DNA of 64,000 nucleotides from Rachicladosporium sp. CCFEE 5018 (lineage: Eukaryota; Ascomycota; Dothideomycetes; Cladosporiales; Cladosporiaceae): contig KZ111141.1 in the NCBI GenBank assembly GCA_002077045.2, positions 2,301,919 to 2,365,918 of the forward strand, read 5' to 3'. Position numbers and translations under genes: made by a program. The notes under the pieces are model-generated. The model was not told the origin of the DNA and ran no database searches. It saw only the letters and a list, made by a program, of their open reading frames with translations. This document shows, piece by piece, positions 45,601-56,429 of this stretch (the stretch's first letter is position 1; the number at the start of each line of letters is the position of its first letter).

Positions 45601-48526
45601 TCGCGCCAGCCTGCTGCGGCTGTATGAGCCTCTCGAAGAGCGATATATCGAGTTTGATATTTGAGCCACGGTTCTCGCATGAGAACTCATAGTTCGCAAC
45701 CTTGGGTCTGAGCTGCTGGTGGTCGCCAATGAGGATGGCATGCTCGATAGATGGGAGCATCGCGGTAAGCAGGTGAGCTTCGAGAACTTCACCTGCCTCC
45801 TCAACAATCAGGACCTTGGCCTTCAGTCTACTCAAGACATGGAGGTTGCGTGCGAGACCTGATGTGGTCACGCCAATCACATGCGCATCATTGAGTGCAC
45901 GCAAATCGATCTCGCCATTGTTTCTGTTGTACGCCGCTCGGGCTATGTCGTAAGCTTGGAGGTTTACCATGACATCGCGCTCTGACTCGGATGAGGATGC
46001 GCTCAGCCAAGTAGCGAAGCCCTCATGGCGCTTTGCCTGGGTCCATGTAGAGAGATCGTCTGCAAGTTGCGGCCCACGAGCATGGCCGTTGAGCCATTCG
46101 TGCACGCCCTTGGGTCGGTAAGTGACTTTGGTGAAGCCTTCATCATCAACGAGATCTTCGCACAGCTGCTGATATTGCTTGAAGTAGTGGCTCTTCAGAT
46201 ACGCCTCAACGCCTTGCATGCTGCGGGAATGCCAGAGTTGGCGCAGCGACGTCGTAACGACTGTGGTCAGCCTGCGCATGTCTTTCAGCGCCTCCCACTT
46301 CTCTCGCTTTTCCGGCTTCGTGGCCTCATAGCCCTGCGCAACGATGCGAAGGTTGATAGGTCCCAGCAGCTCACTTTTGGAGCGAGAGCCGATGCGAATG
46401 ATTTGTTTGACTCCAGCCGTAACGAGATGCTCGAGATTTTGATCGAGTGCATGGTTTGAGAAAGTCACGATCACGATAGGTCCCAGCTTGGCAGCTTCCC
46501 TGTTGGCCAGTAAGACCTTCGTTAGTGCTACACCAGTATAGCTCTTGCCAGTACCAGGAGGTCCTTGGATGAGGGCGAGACCACATGTTAGAGAGGTAAT
46601 CAAAGCCTGTGCTTGCCCATGATCGAGGCGAGTCTGTTGGCATAACTCAGCTGCAGAAATGGGCTCATGAGGATCAAGCTCGATAGACTTGTCATTCTCT
46701 GACAAAACAGAGAGGTCGTAGCGGAAGCCAACCCTACGAGCATATGCAGGTGGCTCGTTTTCGTGGCCAGGGGTGTCGGCACCAGGGGCGAGTAAGTTGG
46801 AGAATGGTAGGAAGCCAGACCTTGACATCCTCTGCAGCCCCTGCAGTGTAGGTTGGAAGGCAGGCAGTATGATCCCTGGGAACTCTATGAGCGAGAATCG
46901 ATGCTCGGACGACTCGCCAGACCGTGAGCCTGAGTGCTGACCGAAGCCGATGAGCATGCTCTCGATATTACTCTCGTCCTGGTTCACAAGCTGAACGATG
47001 ACATGCGCCTCCTGCTCACACCACTTCGTGTAACGCTCCTCCAACGGCCGCTGCGCCTCCGGTTGATCTTTACCACCGGATCGCTGCGCCACAGCAGCAA
47101 CCACGGTAACGAAGATGACCAGACCATCGGAACCCAAGAGTCCCAATAGAGTCTCGTTCTCAAGTCTCTTACATTCATTCCACCAGTCTTGCCTCTGCTT
47201 CATGCTCTTGTTGCGTACCTCGTGCGGCTGCTCGAATGCCAAGACACACAAGAGCCCTTTGTGCGAATCGAACTCCACCATCGCAAGGCGAACGTTGTGG
47301 TAGCTGTGGGTGCGCGCGCCGTTGCGCGGCTTGGACTGGCGCGTGTGTGGATTCTGCAAGCGCTGCAGCTCGAACTTTGCAGCATCGCGGAGCTGACCAA
47401 CAGTATCCTCGCGAAGAAGGCGGAAGTGCCGATCGAGAAGTCCATCGACACCGAGCTTGTGCCATGAGGCGGGGTCGTCTTGGGGCAAGTACTCGCTCCT
47501 GTCGGAGCTGATCTCGTCCATGGTGGGAAGAATTTGGATGTCGTCGATATCTTCGCTGTCATTGTCGTGGCGTTGACCTAGCGTCGACAACTCTCCAGGT
47601 TGGTCAACCGTCACCACGAAGGTCGGCTTCACAGCGGTCTTGGCGTTGCGCTTCTTCGGATCTGCCTGCTGGATGAGGCCACCCAGACCTAGTCGCAGAC
47701 ATAGACGAGTGTGTTGCGTGTGTGGGAATCCACTGAGTTTGCGATCCGTAGCGAGTGCTATGAGAGTCTCGGCCGTACGACGGAGAGCATCATTGACTTG
47801 TGCGGTAGGTACAGCCTCGAACATAGCTGCGAGCACAACGAGGGTGGGCTCGATGCTTGCTGGAATCTCATCGTCCATGGTCAGACAACGAACCGCGCTT
47901 TGGAAGACTGCCTGTGCGCGCTTGCCGTTGATGCTGTACGTGTAAGTCAGCAGCGTGGCGTGCTGCACTTCGATGATACCGGAGGTGAGTACATTCTCGT
48001 GAGCGAGCAGCTGCAAGTAAGGCAGGAGTCGCTCCTTCCAGAATTCGAGCAAGCTACCATCGTCCATTTGACTCATATTCGCGTCCAGCAGCTCGCTCAA
48101 TCTTGCAACTCCAGCTGGGCTCGCCAGACAGGCTATGACTTCCTGCATAGTTTCGGCACCAGCTTCGACAAGATCGAGGGCTGTCTGTATGAATCGTGCA
48201 AATCGATGATGTAAAGGCTTGGCCTTCTTGATGTCGGCCGGCGTGCGAGGGATGTCGTAACGCCATCTTACGAATGCATCGTAGTCTACCGCGGTTGATG
48301 TTCCGATCAGAGCTAGGGTGCTACCGTTCGTCTCTCGGGTGTTTGATCGCCCGTTGACCTCGTGGGAGTATTTGCATCTGTCGCCGAAGGTACAGTTACC
48401 TTTCTGAAAGGCGTGACATGGGTTCTTGTCGTTGTTTGCACCCTCTTCAACATGACGGAAGTGGCAGCGCTCTCCGTAGGTGCAATTACCCTGCAGGAAA
48501 TTACGACACACGGCTTGAGACGCCAT
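42624..48526 (-). CDS. ZNFX1: CCCH and NFX1-type zinc-finger RNA helicase (ZNFX1-like), one frame break
   Basis: Start at 48526 (alternative Met at 48598). Two CCCH zinc fingers lie at residues about 6-55. A helical region leads to an SF1 helicase core: Walker A Gly-Pro-Pro-Gly-Thr-Gly-Lys-Ser, motif II Val-Glu-Glu-Ala-Gly, then Gln-Arg-Arg-Met-His-Pro. After Gln-Val-Cys-Gly-Met-Arg the frame is lost because one A seems to be missing at 45463-45464. In the next frame the core resumes (Asn-Arg-Leu-Phe-Trp-Leu-Gln, Val-Asp-Asn-Phe-Gln-Gly-Glu-Glu, Leu-Leu-Ser-Arg-Ala) and runs without stop into a Cys/His-rich block of NFX1-type fingers (about 44760-43930) and the end at 42624. Restored length would be about 1970 residues, normal for fungal ZNFX1-like proteins. 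Relatives act in small-RNA and antiviral pathways (family). Nothing can be said about activity here if the break is real. Confidence 0.85.
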
Positions 48527-48991
48527 ATCGCTGGTTGCTGGTGTTGGAGGTGGTACTGTGTGCAGTGTTTGCAAAGTCGAAAAGTTGTGCGACGGCAACA
48601 GAGGAAGGGGCGACTGCCAAGGCTGCAGGTTTCCGCTGGTCGCGCCAAGCCATATCGGCTCGTCACGATGTTTCTGCAGGCATCCGCAGTCTTGATCACT
48701 TGTCTTGATTCACCCCCGCCAGGCGTCTCGAATGAGATGGTCGCCTCAGGTCGAGACCCAGTCCGGATCGGAGGTGAACCTGCAAGTCAGACCACGGCTC
48801 CCTGCATACTACGCCTGCTATATTGCACCTGCTTCGGTCCATAGTGAGAGGGGATGAGCACGAAAGAAGTGTGGAGCAGTTTGACGACATCAGGATCGAT
48901 ATGATGGTGGCATTTGCAATTCTCACAAAATGAGAGACCAGTGATCTTACATTCATCACTGTACCTACCCTCACATCACTTCTTCGTCACA
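48527..48991. other. intergenic, zinc-finger helicase promoter side
   Basis: 465 bp between the helicase start and the 3' end of the capping-protein gene, both minus strand. Nothing recognised. Confidence 0.45.
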
Positions 48992-50012
48992 TCACTTTGA
49001 CCTCCCACCACCGATGTCTTGCCCGAGCTATAGATAGTCAGCACAGAGTCCAAGACGCCACATTCCAACGAACGACTCACCCTATACCCTCCAATTTTCT
49101 CCCACTCGACCCTCTGCCTCGTAACCGGCAACTGCCTCCTCAACCCCTTAAAGCTCCCCTCAGCCATAGTAACAAACCCCCTATTCAGCTCCTCCTGAAA
49201 CTTATTCTCCGCCTTCGCAATCTCCCTCACCACACTCTCAGCTCCACCACTCCCCCCAACACCACTAACCTCCTTCTCCGTCTGCATCCTGACATTCCCA
49301 TCTTCATAATAATGCACATCCACCTTAATCCTCCCACTGAGCTTGCCGGAATCGCAAAGGATGTAAGTGGACCGCCAGCGTCCGTTCCAGAAGTTCTGGG
49401 GGGAGTACTTGTTGGCTACTATGAGGATGGCGATGTCTGAGCCGGTGGGGAAGACCCCGATGCTAGAGCTGGGGAAGTGCTCTGCGGGAGATTTTGAGAA
49501 GGCGGCTTGGAGAGATCGGATGAGGTCGGGGTTTGAGGTTTCGGGAGAGTGGGAGTCGGCGTCGGACGTCTTGAGGCTTGGGAACGAGACGGCGAAAGAG
49601 TTGCCGCTTGTGGGGTCGAAGTAGCGGTTTGAGCCTAGGCTGTTGTACTTGCTGAGGAGGACCTAGATCATAGTCGTGTCAGGAGGGCACGCCTGTTGTC
49701 CAGACACGACGTGGTATACCTTCCCACTGCCTCCAGGCACATCTACAGCTGTGTACTGCTCTTCATGGTACTTCTTGAACGCCGGCTCGTATGATTGCAG
49801 ATCATCTCCTACGAGAGTCTTGATGTCTTCGCTGAGGCTCAGCAATGATCGGCTCTCTGTGGCAGGTGCTCAACATACCCGCAACAACATTCGACAGCTG
49901 TGCACCGAGTCAGTACACGATACCTTCGCATGCTTACGAAGATGGCCTTACCGACCTCTCCGGGTGGCGCCGCCTCTATGAAAGACGAGATGATAGCCGT
50001 CTTGGAAGCCAT
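48992..50012 (-). CDS. CAP1: F-actin-capping protein subunit alpha
   Basis: Five exons: 50012-49956, 49897-49879 (19 nt), 49826-49720, 49662-49081, 49027-48992; 266 residues, the usual length. Starts with Met-Ala-Ser-Lys-Thr-Ala-Ile-Ile-Ser-Ser-Phe-Ile. The CapZ alpha signature Val-Asp-Val-His-Tyr-Tyr-Glu-Asp-Gly-Asn-Val-Arg and the Asn-Phe-Trp-Asn-Gly-Arg-Trp-Arg-Ser block are intact. The last exon of 12 codons gives Leu-Gly-Gln-Asp-Ile-Gly-Gly-Gly-Arg, the actin-binding C-terminal tail region. First donor is GTCGGT, weak, but it is the only choice that gives the conserved Leu-Ser-Asn-Val-Val-Ala-Asp join. With the beta subunit it caps barbed ends of actin filaments (family). Confidence 0.94.
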
Positions 50013-50391
50013 GGCGTCAGATGTGTAGGGACCTATTGAGACACACGCGTACTATGTGTAGAGCGTTGGACGTGAGGTTGGATGTTGCTCAATGTGCCAA
50101 GACTACAAGTTGACTTCACTCAGCACCGAGACAATGCAATCTAGAGAGGCCAACGCATACACGATCGAGGACAGTCGAAGTGTTTTGGGAGAGTGTGTAA
50201 GATCTTTGGCTACTAGGGCTCAACAGCTTCCTCTCCCAAGGTTCTCGAAATGTTCTCTGAGAGTTCAGCCATCGCCAGGCTCATACCAGCGGCAGCACCA
50301 CGCCTTGCTTTTGAGGTACTCCAGACTCCAACGCTAAGTCAATGTCCCATAGTCCAAACTCCCCATGAGTAATACAGACTGCTCATGCCAG
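50013..50391. other. intergenic, CAP1 promoter side
   Basis: 379 bp between the CAP1 start and the 3' end of the next minus-strand gene. No gene seen. Confidence 0.45.
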
Positions 50392-52452
50392 TCACTCAAT
50401 ACTCATCTTCATAATCCCATCATTCGTATCCAACATTCCCTGCAACCCCAACTTCTTCCCAGGGATCACTACGCCACCACTGCCGTTACTAGCCGTACTC
50501 CCCACGCGTGAGCCTCCTACAACGGGACTCTCACCACCAACCACACTCGAGCTCGCACCCATCGAGTCCCTCTTCCCACCCGCATTCCCCTGCGAACTAC
50601 TCGGCAACCCCGGCGGCAAGCCCCAAAGCGCCGTTACACTCGGCTCCCGAAACGAAGGCGAATGCGTCAACACCGGACTATTCTGCGCGCTCATACCCGG
50701 ACTCACAGCCCTGCGCTTAATCGTCGCAATATCAAAGTCATCCTCACGTCTGCGCTTAAATTTCTTCAAATGCATATCATCCGAGATCCCCGTCGCAGCA
50801 GCCGAAGGCGGGACAAAAGCCTCGGAAGCGTCTGACGCCGAAGACTGCGCGCGCGCTCGCATGCGGTACATGTTAGGTTCCGCTGACGGCTGGGGGGAGT
50901 CCATGGCAATATCGGACATGACGCTGCTGCCATGGCGGGTGAAGTTTGGGGGCGGAGGGGTGCGCATGGAGGGGTCGAAGCGGTTCCAGAAGTCTGCTGT
51001 GCTGTTGCGGTGGGCGTGGAGGGAGAAGCTGACGCCGAGACCTTTGTCTTTCTCGCCTTCGAGGCCAAAGTCTTCTTGAGCGCTTTCGGGAACTGCAGGG
51101 AGCAGATTTGGAGAGGATGCAGCGGTGCCGGTCGGTGGGCGAGATTCTGTAAGGTCGAAGTCCGACATGCTTGGTGCGCGTTCGCGGACTTGCTGCATTG
51201 TCTCTGACTCTCGCCGTATCTCCGTGTCAACTGGCGCAGCTTCTTCCAGCAGCGCGGCACGTATCCTCGCAAAGCCCTTCGTCTTTGGCAGTAGATTACC
51301 TCGCCTCGTGACAGCCCTCCTTACAACCCCAGGCGTGCTAGGCGCAGCACCTGAAGCCTCGTCCCCACTATCATTCCCACTCGACAGATGCAACCCGTCC
51401 GTCCCCATCGCCAGACTCTCCCTCCGATTCTGCGCCGCCCGTGCCCAGGGAAAGTACCCAGTCCCCGCAGCTCCCTCGATACTCCTCATTGGCGGCGGAC
51501 TTGTCGTCCGTGGTGAGTTCATATTGCTGTATCCACTTCCACTCGCACTGCTACTGCCTTTCCGACTTCTCTTGCCACTCTTATCTAACAGTCTCGTCCT
51601 TCTCATAGTCTTCATCAAACTCTGTGCCGCCGGCGAATAAGCACCCGCAGCACCCCAAGCCCCACCTCCAGGTGTAGGTGGCGGATTGAAAGGTGTCGGC
51701 GCAGAAGGGTTCTGCAACTTATGCACCTGTGGTGTAGCGAAGATCGCGTCGTCCACCTCATCCCCCGCCATACTCGCGTCTTCATCACTATTGTTGCTTT
51801 CACTTTCACTTCCCATCATATTCACGCTGCCGACCGAGCTGCTAACCGTACTCCTCTCATGCACCAACGAACCCCACCCACTCCCTGATATCAGCGCAGG
51901 TGAGTCCAAGGCCATGGAGCTGATAGACATCTTCCTCGAGCCCGGTACACTCATGCCCCTCTGCATAACCACAGGTGAAGAATCCAGATCCCGCTGCTCG
52001 GCGACAGTAGAGTGATGTAAGTTCGTGCACGCTCTCGAGAAGTCCAGACCGCGCGAATGTCGAGGTAGTGAAGTCGCGGGACTGCCGCTTTGCTGCAGCT
52101 GGACGTAGGAGTAGATGTTCACCTGATCCAGCCGCGGACTTAGTGGTACAGTGCGGGAAAGCTGTACAGTGCTGGGCATCTGCAGACTCAACCCGCGCGT
52201 GAGGAACTCGGGTCGTCGGATGGGTTTCGGGGTCGTGGGCACGGCATTGTCGTCTTTGCTCTGGCGGCGGGGGTTCTCGTGGAAGGAGGGACTCGGCGCA
52301 AGAGCGACCGGGGGATCAGAGAGGCTGCGGGATTTGGAGGGAGTCTTGGTGGGCGATGAGACTTTGCCGGGCATCGTGAACCGAGGGTCTAGAAGCTCCA
52401 TTGTGGTGGTGTATCGTCGTTGCCCATGCAGTTTGGCGCGTAGAGGGCTCAA
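50392..52452 (-). CDS. Ser/Pro-rich disordered protein, function unknown
   Basis: Single exon of 686 residues; a second in-frame Met at 52401 (residue 18) is the more likely start because the following Leu-Asp-Pro-Arg-Phe and Ser-Pro-Thr-Lys-Thr-Pro text begins there. Almost the whole protein is low-complexity, with many Ser-Pro and Thr-Pro sites, fitting a CDK/MAPK substrate. Short ordered blocks stand out: Arg-Gly-Asn-Leu-Leu-Pro-Lys-Thr-Lys-Gly-Phe-Ala-Arg-Ile followed by a helix near residues 383-420, a Ser-Phe-Ser-Leu-His-Ala-His-Arg stretch, and basic Lys-Lys-Phe-Lys-Arg-Arg-Arg and Lys-Arg-Arg clusters near 580-600 that may be nuclear localisation signals. I do not recognise a named family. 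Confidence 0.8.
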   Translation of the reverse strand: MSPLRAKLHGQRRYTTTMELLDPRFTMPGKVSSPTKTPSKSRSLSDPPVALAPSPSFHENPRRQSKDDNAVPTTPKPIRRPEFLTRGLSLQMPSTVQLSRTVPLSPRLDQVNIYSYVQLQQSGSPATSLPRHSRGLDFSRACTNLHHSTVAEQRDLDSSPVVMQRGMSVPGSRKMSISSMALDSPALISGSGWGSLVHERSTVSSSVGSVNMMGSESESNNSDEDASMAGDEVDDAIFATPQVHKLQNPSAPTPFNPPPTPGGGAWGAAGAYSPAAQSLMKTMRRTRLLDKSGKRSRKGSSSASGSGYSNMNSPRTTSPPPMRSIEGAAGTGYFPWARAAQNRRESLAMGTDGLHLSSGNDSGDEASGAAPSTPGVVRRAVTRRGNLLPKTKGFARIRAALLEEAAPVDTEIRRESETMQQVRERAPSMSDFDLTESRPPTGTAASSPNLLPAVPESAQEDFGLEGEKDKGLGVSFSLHAHRNSTADFWNRFDPSMRTPPPPNFTRHGSSVMSDIAMDSPQPSAEPNMYRMRARAQSSASDASEAFVPPSAAATGISDDMHLKKFKRRREDDFDIATIKRRAVSPGMSAQNSPVLTHSPSFREPSVTALWGLPPGLPSSSQGNAGGKRDSMGASSSVVGGESPVVGGSRVGSTASNGSGGVVIPGKKLGLQGMLDTNDGIMKMSIE

Positions 52453-52851
52453 GGGCGATCATGTGGTATGCTTTGCGGTTCGACGACAAGACACATGGTG
52501 TGTCTATGAGATTCGAGTATCGGACAGCAGGGAAGGTGACAAGACAAACACAGGAACACACATGTCACGGAATAGAGTGCGGTTACGCACCCAGTAGACA
52601 GACATTCAATGCTGTGGATGGCGCCCCACTTTCCATGGCGCTTGAGCTTCACAGCGCGAAGTGTCTTGGTAGGCAATGCATGGGATAATAAGCTAACGAG
52701 CCTTCTATTTTACCAGCCACATGGGCACTGCTAGCTACACTTCTCACCTACAGCGTCAATATGGCCAGTACATAGCAAGGGTGATCAGACCCACCAAGCG
52801 AGAGAAGCTACCTGGCAAGTCCCTCCTGCAATCAGTGTGAGCAACGACCAG
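52453..52851. other. intergenic between two minus-strand genes
   Basis: 399 bp holding the promoter of the Ser/Pro-rich protein and the 3' end of the next gene. Nothing else seen. Confidence 0.45.
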
Positions 52852-54447
52852 CTAGTCGTCCAAGCCAGGAATGCCATCCGATTTCGCATAGATGCCAGCC
52901 ACATGCTCGACATCGTCCCAATCTGCTTGCCAGATGCTGAGGATCTCGAGTCGCCACTTCATCCCATCTCGCTTCATGCGAGCGATCACTCTTGCAAGCA
53001 TGCCTTCAGGTCCTGCAGTCAGGAATGGTCTACTATCCAGCTCCAATAGCGTGCTTTGATCCCATGGATCGAAACTGCCCTGAAGATGTGGCGGGTGATC
53101 GTGGTACAAGTCATGGATCTCGAATACCTGCTTGCGCGCTGGCTTGGGCACGCGATGTGAGCGAGTGACGCGGGCGTAGAGCTCGAGAATCACATTCTTG
53201 TTCATCCGGACTGCTTGGCAGCCTGCATTCACTGCTTCTCCAACGCGAAAGCAGGTGCGGAGAGTGACAGCATTGGTGACTCCGAACAGTGGTGAGCGGT
53301 CCAGCATGGGCGTCGGGAACGGTGTGCGCATCACAGGAACATGATCATTGGTGGTCGATTTGAGACTGTCTGTACCACATATTAGTAACTCGGTCTTTAC
53401 TGGACATTCGGCATACCTACCCAACAGATCTCTTTCAGATTGTGAGAATAGAGCACCGCCGTAACTCTCATTTCCATCAACATTGCGCTTATTCAGTGCA
53501 CGGTCACGCGGTGGCGGTGAAGCTGGTCTTATGGTCTCCATGGCATAGATCGATCGAATCGCCGGTTCCTCAAAGTCAGAGAAGTCATCTTCGCTCAAGA
53601 CGATGGCAACCCCTGTGTCATCTGCGATCGTTGAACATGAGACACTGCCACCTGTCTCTGGCAGTGAGCTTCTTCGAGTTGTAAGCGACGGTGGCGAAGT
53701 AGCCGCAGAAGTACGCTGCTGCTGAACATGCTTAGCAGAGTGGGAGCTTCTGATGTTCCCCTGGGGGCCCCCGTCTGAACCGGGAGGCGTAGGGAGCTTC
53801 ACATTAGTACGAGAGACCCGCGAGGTCGCTGTACACAGCGCAGAGCTCGTGTATGGAGAAGCATCGGCATTAGAGTAGATACTCGAAGTACCTAGTGGAG
53901 CGCCGCTGACTTGGTGCATCGTCGTGCGAGTCTGATATGCATTACCGGAGCTCATCGTGGTAGGATGGGCATACAGCGACACAGGTCGCGTCTCGTGTTG
54001 GACAACACGCGGAGCCTGGTCGAAGTCGTCAAAGAGAGTGTCGTAGAGGGCGACGTCGAGATCCTCGTGGCAGTGTGACTGCGTTTCCGCTCGATATGTT
54101 GAAGATCGGCGCTTGCCTGTCACTGCATTCGAGGCTGCCTTCGTTGAGAAGACGCCAGGCTTAGTAACAGTCGTGCTTTCAGCCACGCTTCCGCTTTTGC
54201 ATCGCTTCTGCGGTGCATCATGGCTGTCCTTGCGAGGCCGCTTCTTACCTCTCCCTGGGGTCTTGCGCGGTTTTTTGGACGCCTGAGCCGTGCTATCGAG
54301 TGTCTGCTGTTCGGCTTGGGTTATAATGATATCTTGAGTGATTTGACGCGTGTTGGACCTCAGACTGCGTGCTGCAGCTGTTTCGTTGTCCGCGACGGTG
54401 GCAGGCTGAGCAGCTATGGGGACATTGATGGGGGTGAAGCCCGGCAT
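52852..54447 (-). CDS. nuclear-looking protein with conserved C-terminal domain, function unknown
   Basis: Two exons: 54447-53421 and 53369-52852; 514 residues. The 51-nt intron has GTAGGT, TTACTAAT and TACAG and is a multiple of three without a stop, so retention only adds 17 residues. Splicing gives Ser-Glu-Arg-Asp-Leu-Leu-Asp-Ser-Leu-Lys. Residues 1-330 are disordered, with a Lys/Arg-rich patch near 65-85 that looks like a nuclear signal and an acidic Glu-Asp-Asp-Phe-Ser-Asp-Phe-Glu-Glu motif. The last 170 residues are folded: Leu-Arg-Thr-Cys-Phe-Arg-Val-Gly-Glu-Ala, then Glu-Leu-Tyr-Ala-Arg-Val, and Trp-x-Ala-Asp-Trp-Asp-Asp-Val-Glu at the end. I think this domain is shared by other ascomycetes but cannot name it. 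An upstream in-frame Met at 54573 is possible. Confidence 0.75.
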   Translation of the reverse strand: MPGFTPINVPIAAQPATVADNETAAARSLRSNTRQITQDIIITQAEQQTLDSTAQASKKPRKTPGRGKKRPRKDSHDAPQKRCKSGSVAESTTVTKPGVFSTKAASNAVTGKRRSSTYRAETQSHCHEDLDVALYDTLFDDFDQAPRVVQHETRPVSLYAHPTTMSSGNAYQTRTTMHQVSGAPLGTSSIYSNADASPYTSSALCTATSRVSRTNVKLPTPPGSDGGPQGNIRSSHSAKHVQQQRTSAATSPPSLTTRRSSLPETGGSVSCSTIADDTGVAIVLSEDDFSDFEEPAIRSIYAMETIRPASPPPRDRALNKRNVDGNESYGGALFSQSERDLLGRYAECPVKTELLICGTDSLKSTTNDHVPVMRTPFPTPMLDRSPLFGVTNAVTLRTCFRVGEAVNAGCQAVRMNKNVILELYARVTRSHRVPKPARKQVFEIHDLYHDHPPHLQGSFDPWDQSTLLELDSRPFLTAGPEGMLARVIARMKRDGMKWRLEILSIWQADWDDVEHVAGIYAKSDGIPGLDD

Positions 54448-55012
54448 TGCATTCGTGTCACGGATTTCCCGATGCTGGCGGACTGTGTCTTCATTCCAGC
54501 CGGTCCAAGCCGGCATCACTATGTATCGTGATGATGATTGGCAGCCGATTGGGTGCAGTCCGTTGTCAATCAAGTGATGATCATGTACGTTGCCGCAGGG
54601 AGATCGGCCATCGGAGACATGATGAAGTCGCTCGGGATCTGATGGGATCTTCGGCGGGCCGTAGCCACGTCATCCGTCATCACGCGAGCAGAAGCTCCGA
54701 GGAGCACCAAGAGCTGGGCAAACAACCGCAGTTTGACCATGGTCACGTAGCATGAAGGCCAGGCAGTCAAGTGCCAAGTCCTTCAGTAGGTGGACGATGA
54801 TCTGGCCTGTGGAGTAGAGCCGACTTGTGCTTGACATTGCTACCTCATCATTCTCGTTATCCTTATCGTAACTACCTATATGGAACCGTCAGGCCACTGT
54901 GAATATTTCTTGATTTGACCTTCATCTGGCAGTCGTCTCACTTTTGATCCGCCTCACCTGAACCAGTCAGCATTCAGACTCGAGTCGGGCAGTCTTCGCG
55001 TACGTTGCGAAG
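54448..55012. promoter_or_regulatory. divergent intergenic region before LSB5
   Basis: 565 bp between divergent starts (if 54447 is the true start on the left). No clear elements identified. Confidence 0.4.
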
Positions 55013-56429
55013 ATGTTTCACAATGCCTCTGTAGGTGATCCAGCTTCTCAAGACTATCCCTCGCACGGTAGATTCGAAGTGTAGTCCGGAAGGACTCATG
55101 GCTGCAGGACCATGATGAGTAGCAGTTCACTGACACCTATCTTGTATGCAGAAGAAGCCGTATTCAGCCGTCACGGTGCAGATTGATCGCTTGACTAGCG
55201 AACAATTTGACGAAGATGACTTCAGCGGCATCATCGACCTTATAGATGTGATCCGGATCCAAGCTTCAGGCCCAACCGAAGCAGCACGAGCTCTCCGAAA
55301 GAAGCTGTACGTATCTCTGGAGCTCCAGAAGAGTCATTGATCATGAGATCTGATGGAATGCAGGAAGTATGGCAATCCGCATCGCCAGATCCGCGCATTG
55401 GTCATACTCGATGGACTAATTCAGAACGCTGGATCACGCTTTCAGCGCGCGTTCGCCGACGAGCCACTTCTGGAGCGGTTACGTCTGATGCCTCGGGATG
55501 ACGCCGTCGATGAAGAAGTGCGCCGAAAGTGCAACGTACTGTTCATTCAATGGGCCAATGCGTACAAGGGCACGACAGGTCTCGAACGTATCGCGAACTT
55601 GTACACTGAGCTGCCGAAGTCCCAACGTCCCGCTGCAGCGCGACAAAAGGTGTTGCAAGAGAACGGTCCTTTCGATTCGGACGGCGAGCCTGAGTCGCAT
55701 ACTCCATCGTCGCGAAGCCGTGCGACATCCAACGTGAACGCAACTTCGTCATCGCATAGACCTGTCACATTGACGCCAGCGTCATCTACCCTCACGAAGC
55801 TATCGAAGTCGATGCACAAGGACAAGGGACCAAAGACGTTCAACCTCGCCAAGGAGAAGGACAATATGACCAGCAGCATAGCTAATGCCTCAATCGCATC
55901 CACCAACCTACTGAACGGTCTCCAGCTCATCAATCGAGAAACAGAACGAGTGTCTGACAACCGCGAGGTGGTTCAGCGATTCGATGCATGCAAGCGACTT
56001 CGCCGGGATATCCTCCGCTACATTCAGCACGTCGAGTCAGACGACTGGATCGGTAGCTTAGTAAATGCGAACGATGAGCTAGTGAAAGCCCTCACAGCCT
56101 ACGAAATCATGGACCGAAGTGTCGATGATGATAGCGATAGCGATGCATGGGAGCACGCACCTGTCGTCTCACACACCTCCCCACCTCGGACCAGCCACGC
56201 ACCAGTGTCTCACGCCGCGGAGCAACTGAAGGGTCTATCGATGCAAGAGCCTGCTCCTCCACCAAAGCCAGCGCGACCGACTGGCATTGCGATGCCCGCA
56301 CCTCCCAAGTTCGAGCCACCAAAGGCAGCCGCGGCAGAAGATGAAGACGATGACGATCCATTTGGTGACGGCAACGCTGCACCAACGCCTGCTGCAGAGC
56401 GGCCTGGCATGACTTGGAGGGAAGTATAA
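55013..56429 (+). CDS. LSB5: Lsb5-like VHS/GAT endocytic adaptor
   Basis: Three exons: 55013-55030 (18 nt), 55152-55306, 55364-56429; 412 residues. The tiny first exon encodes six residues and joins in frame to Lys-Lys-Pro-Tyr-Ser-Ala-Val-Thr-Val, the usual Lsb5 start; its intron has GTAGGT, ACTGAC and TGCAG. A VHS domain covers about 8-150 (Gly-Pro-Thr-Glu-Ala-Ala-Arg-Ala, Arg-Ala-Leu-Val-Ile-Leu-Asp-Gly-Leu-Ile-Gln-Asn-Ala-Gly). A GAT domain lies about 210-305. The tail is Pro-rich, then acidic. Yeast Lsb5 links ubiquitin, Arf3 and the Las17/Sla1 actin machinery at endocytic sites (family). If the first exon is not used, translation could start at 55146, two codons before Lys-Lys-Pro. Confidence 0.9.
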
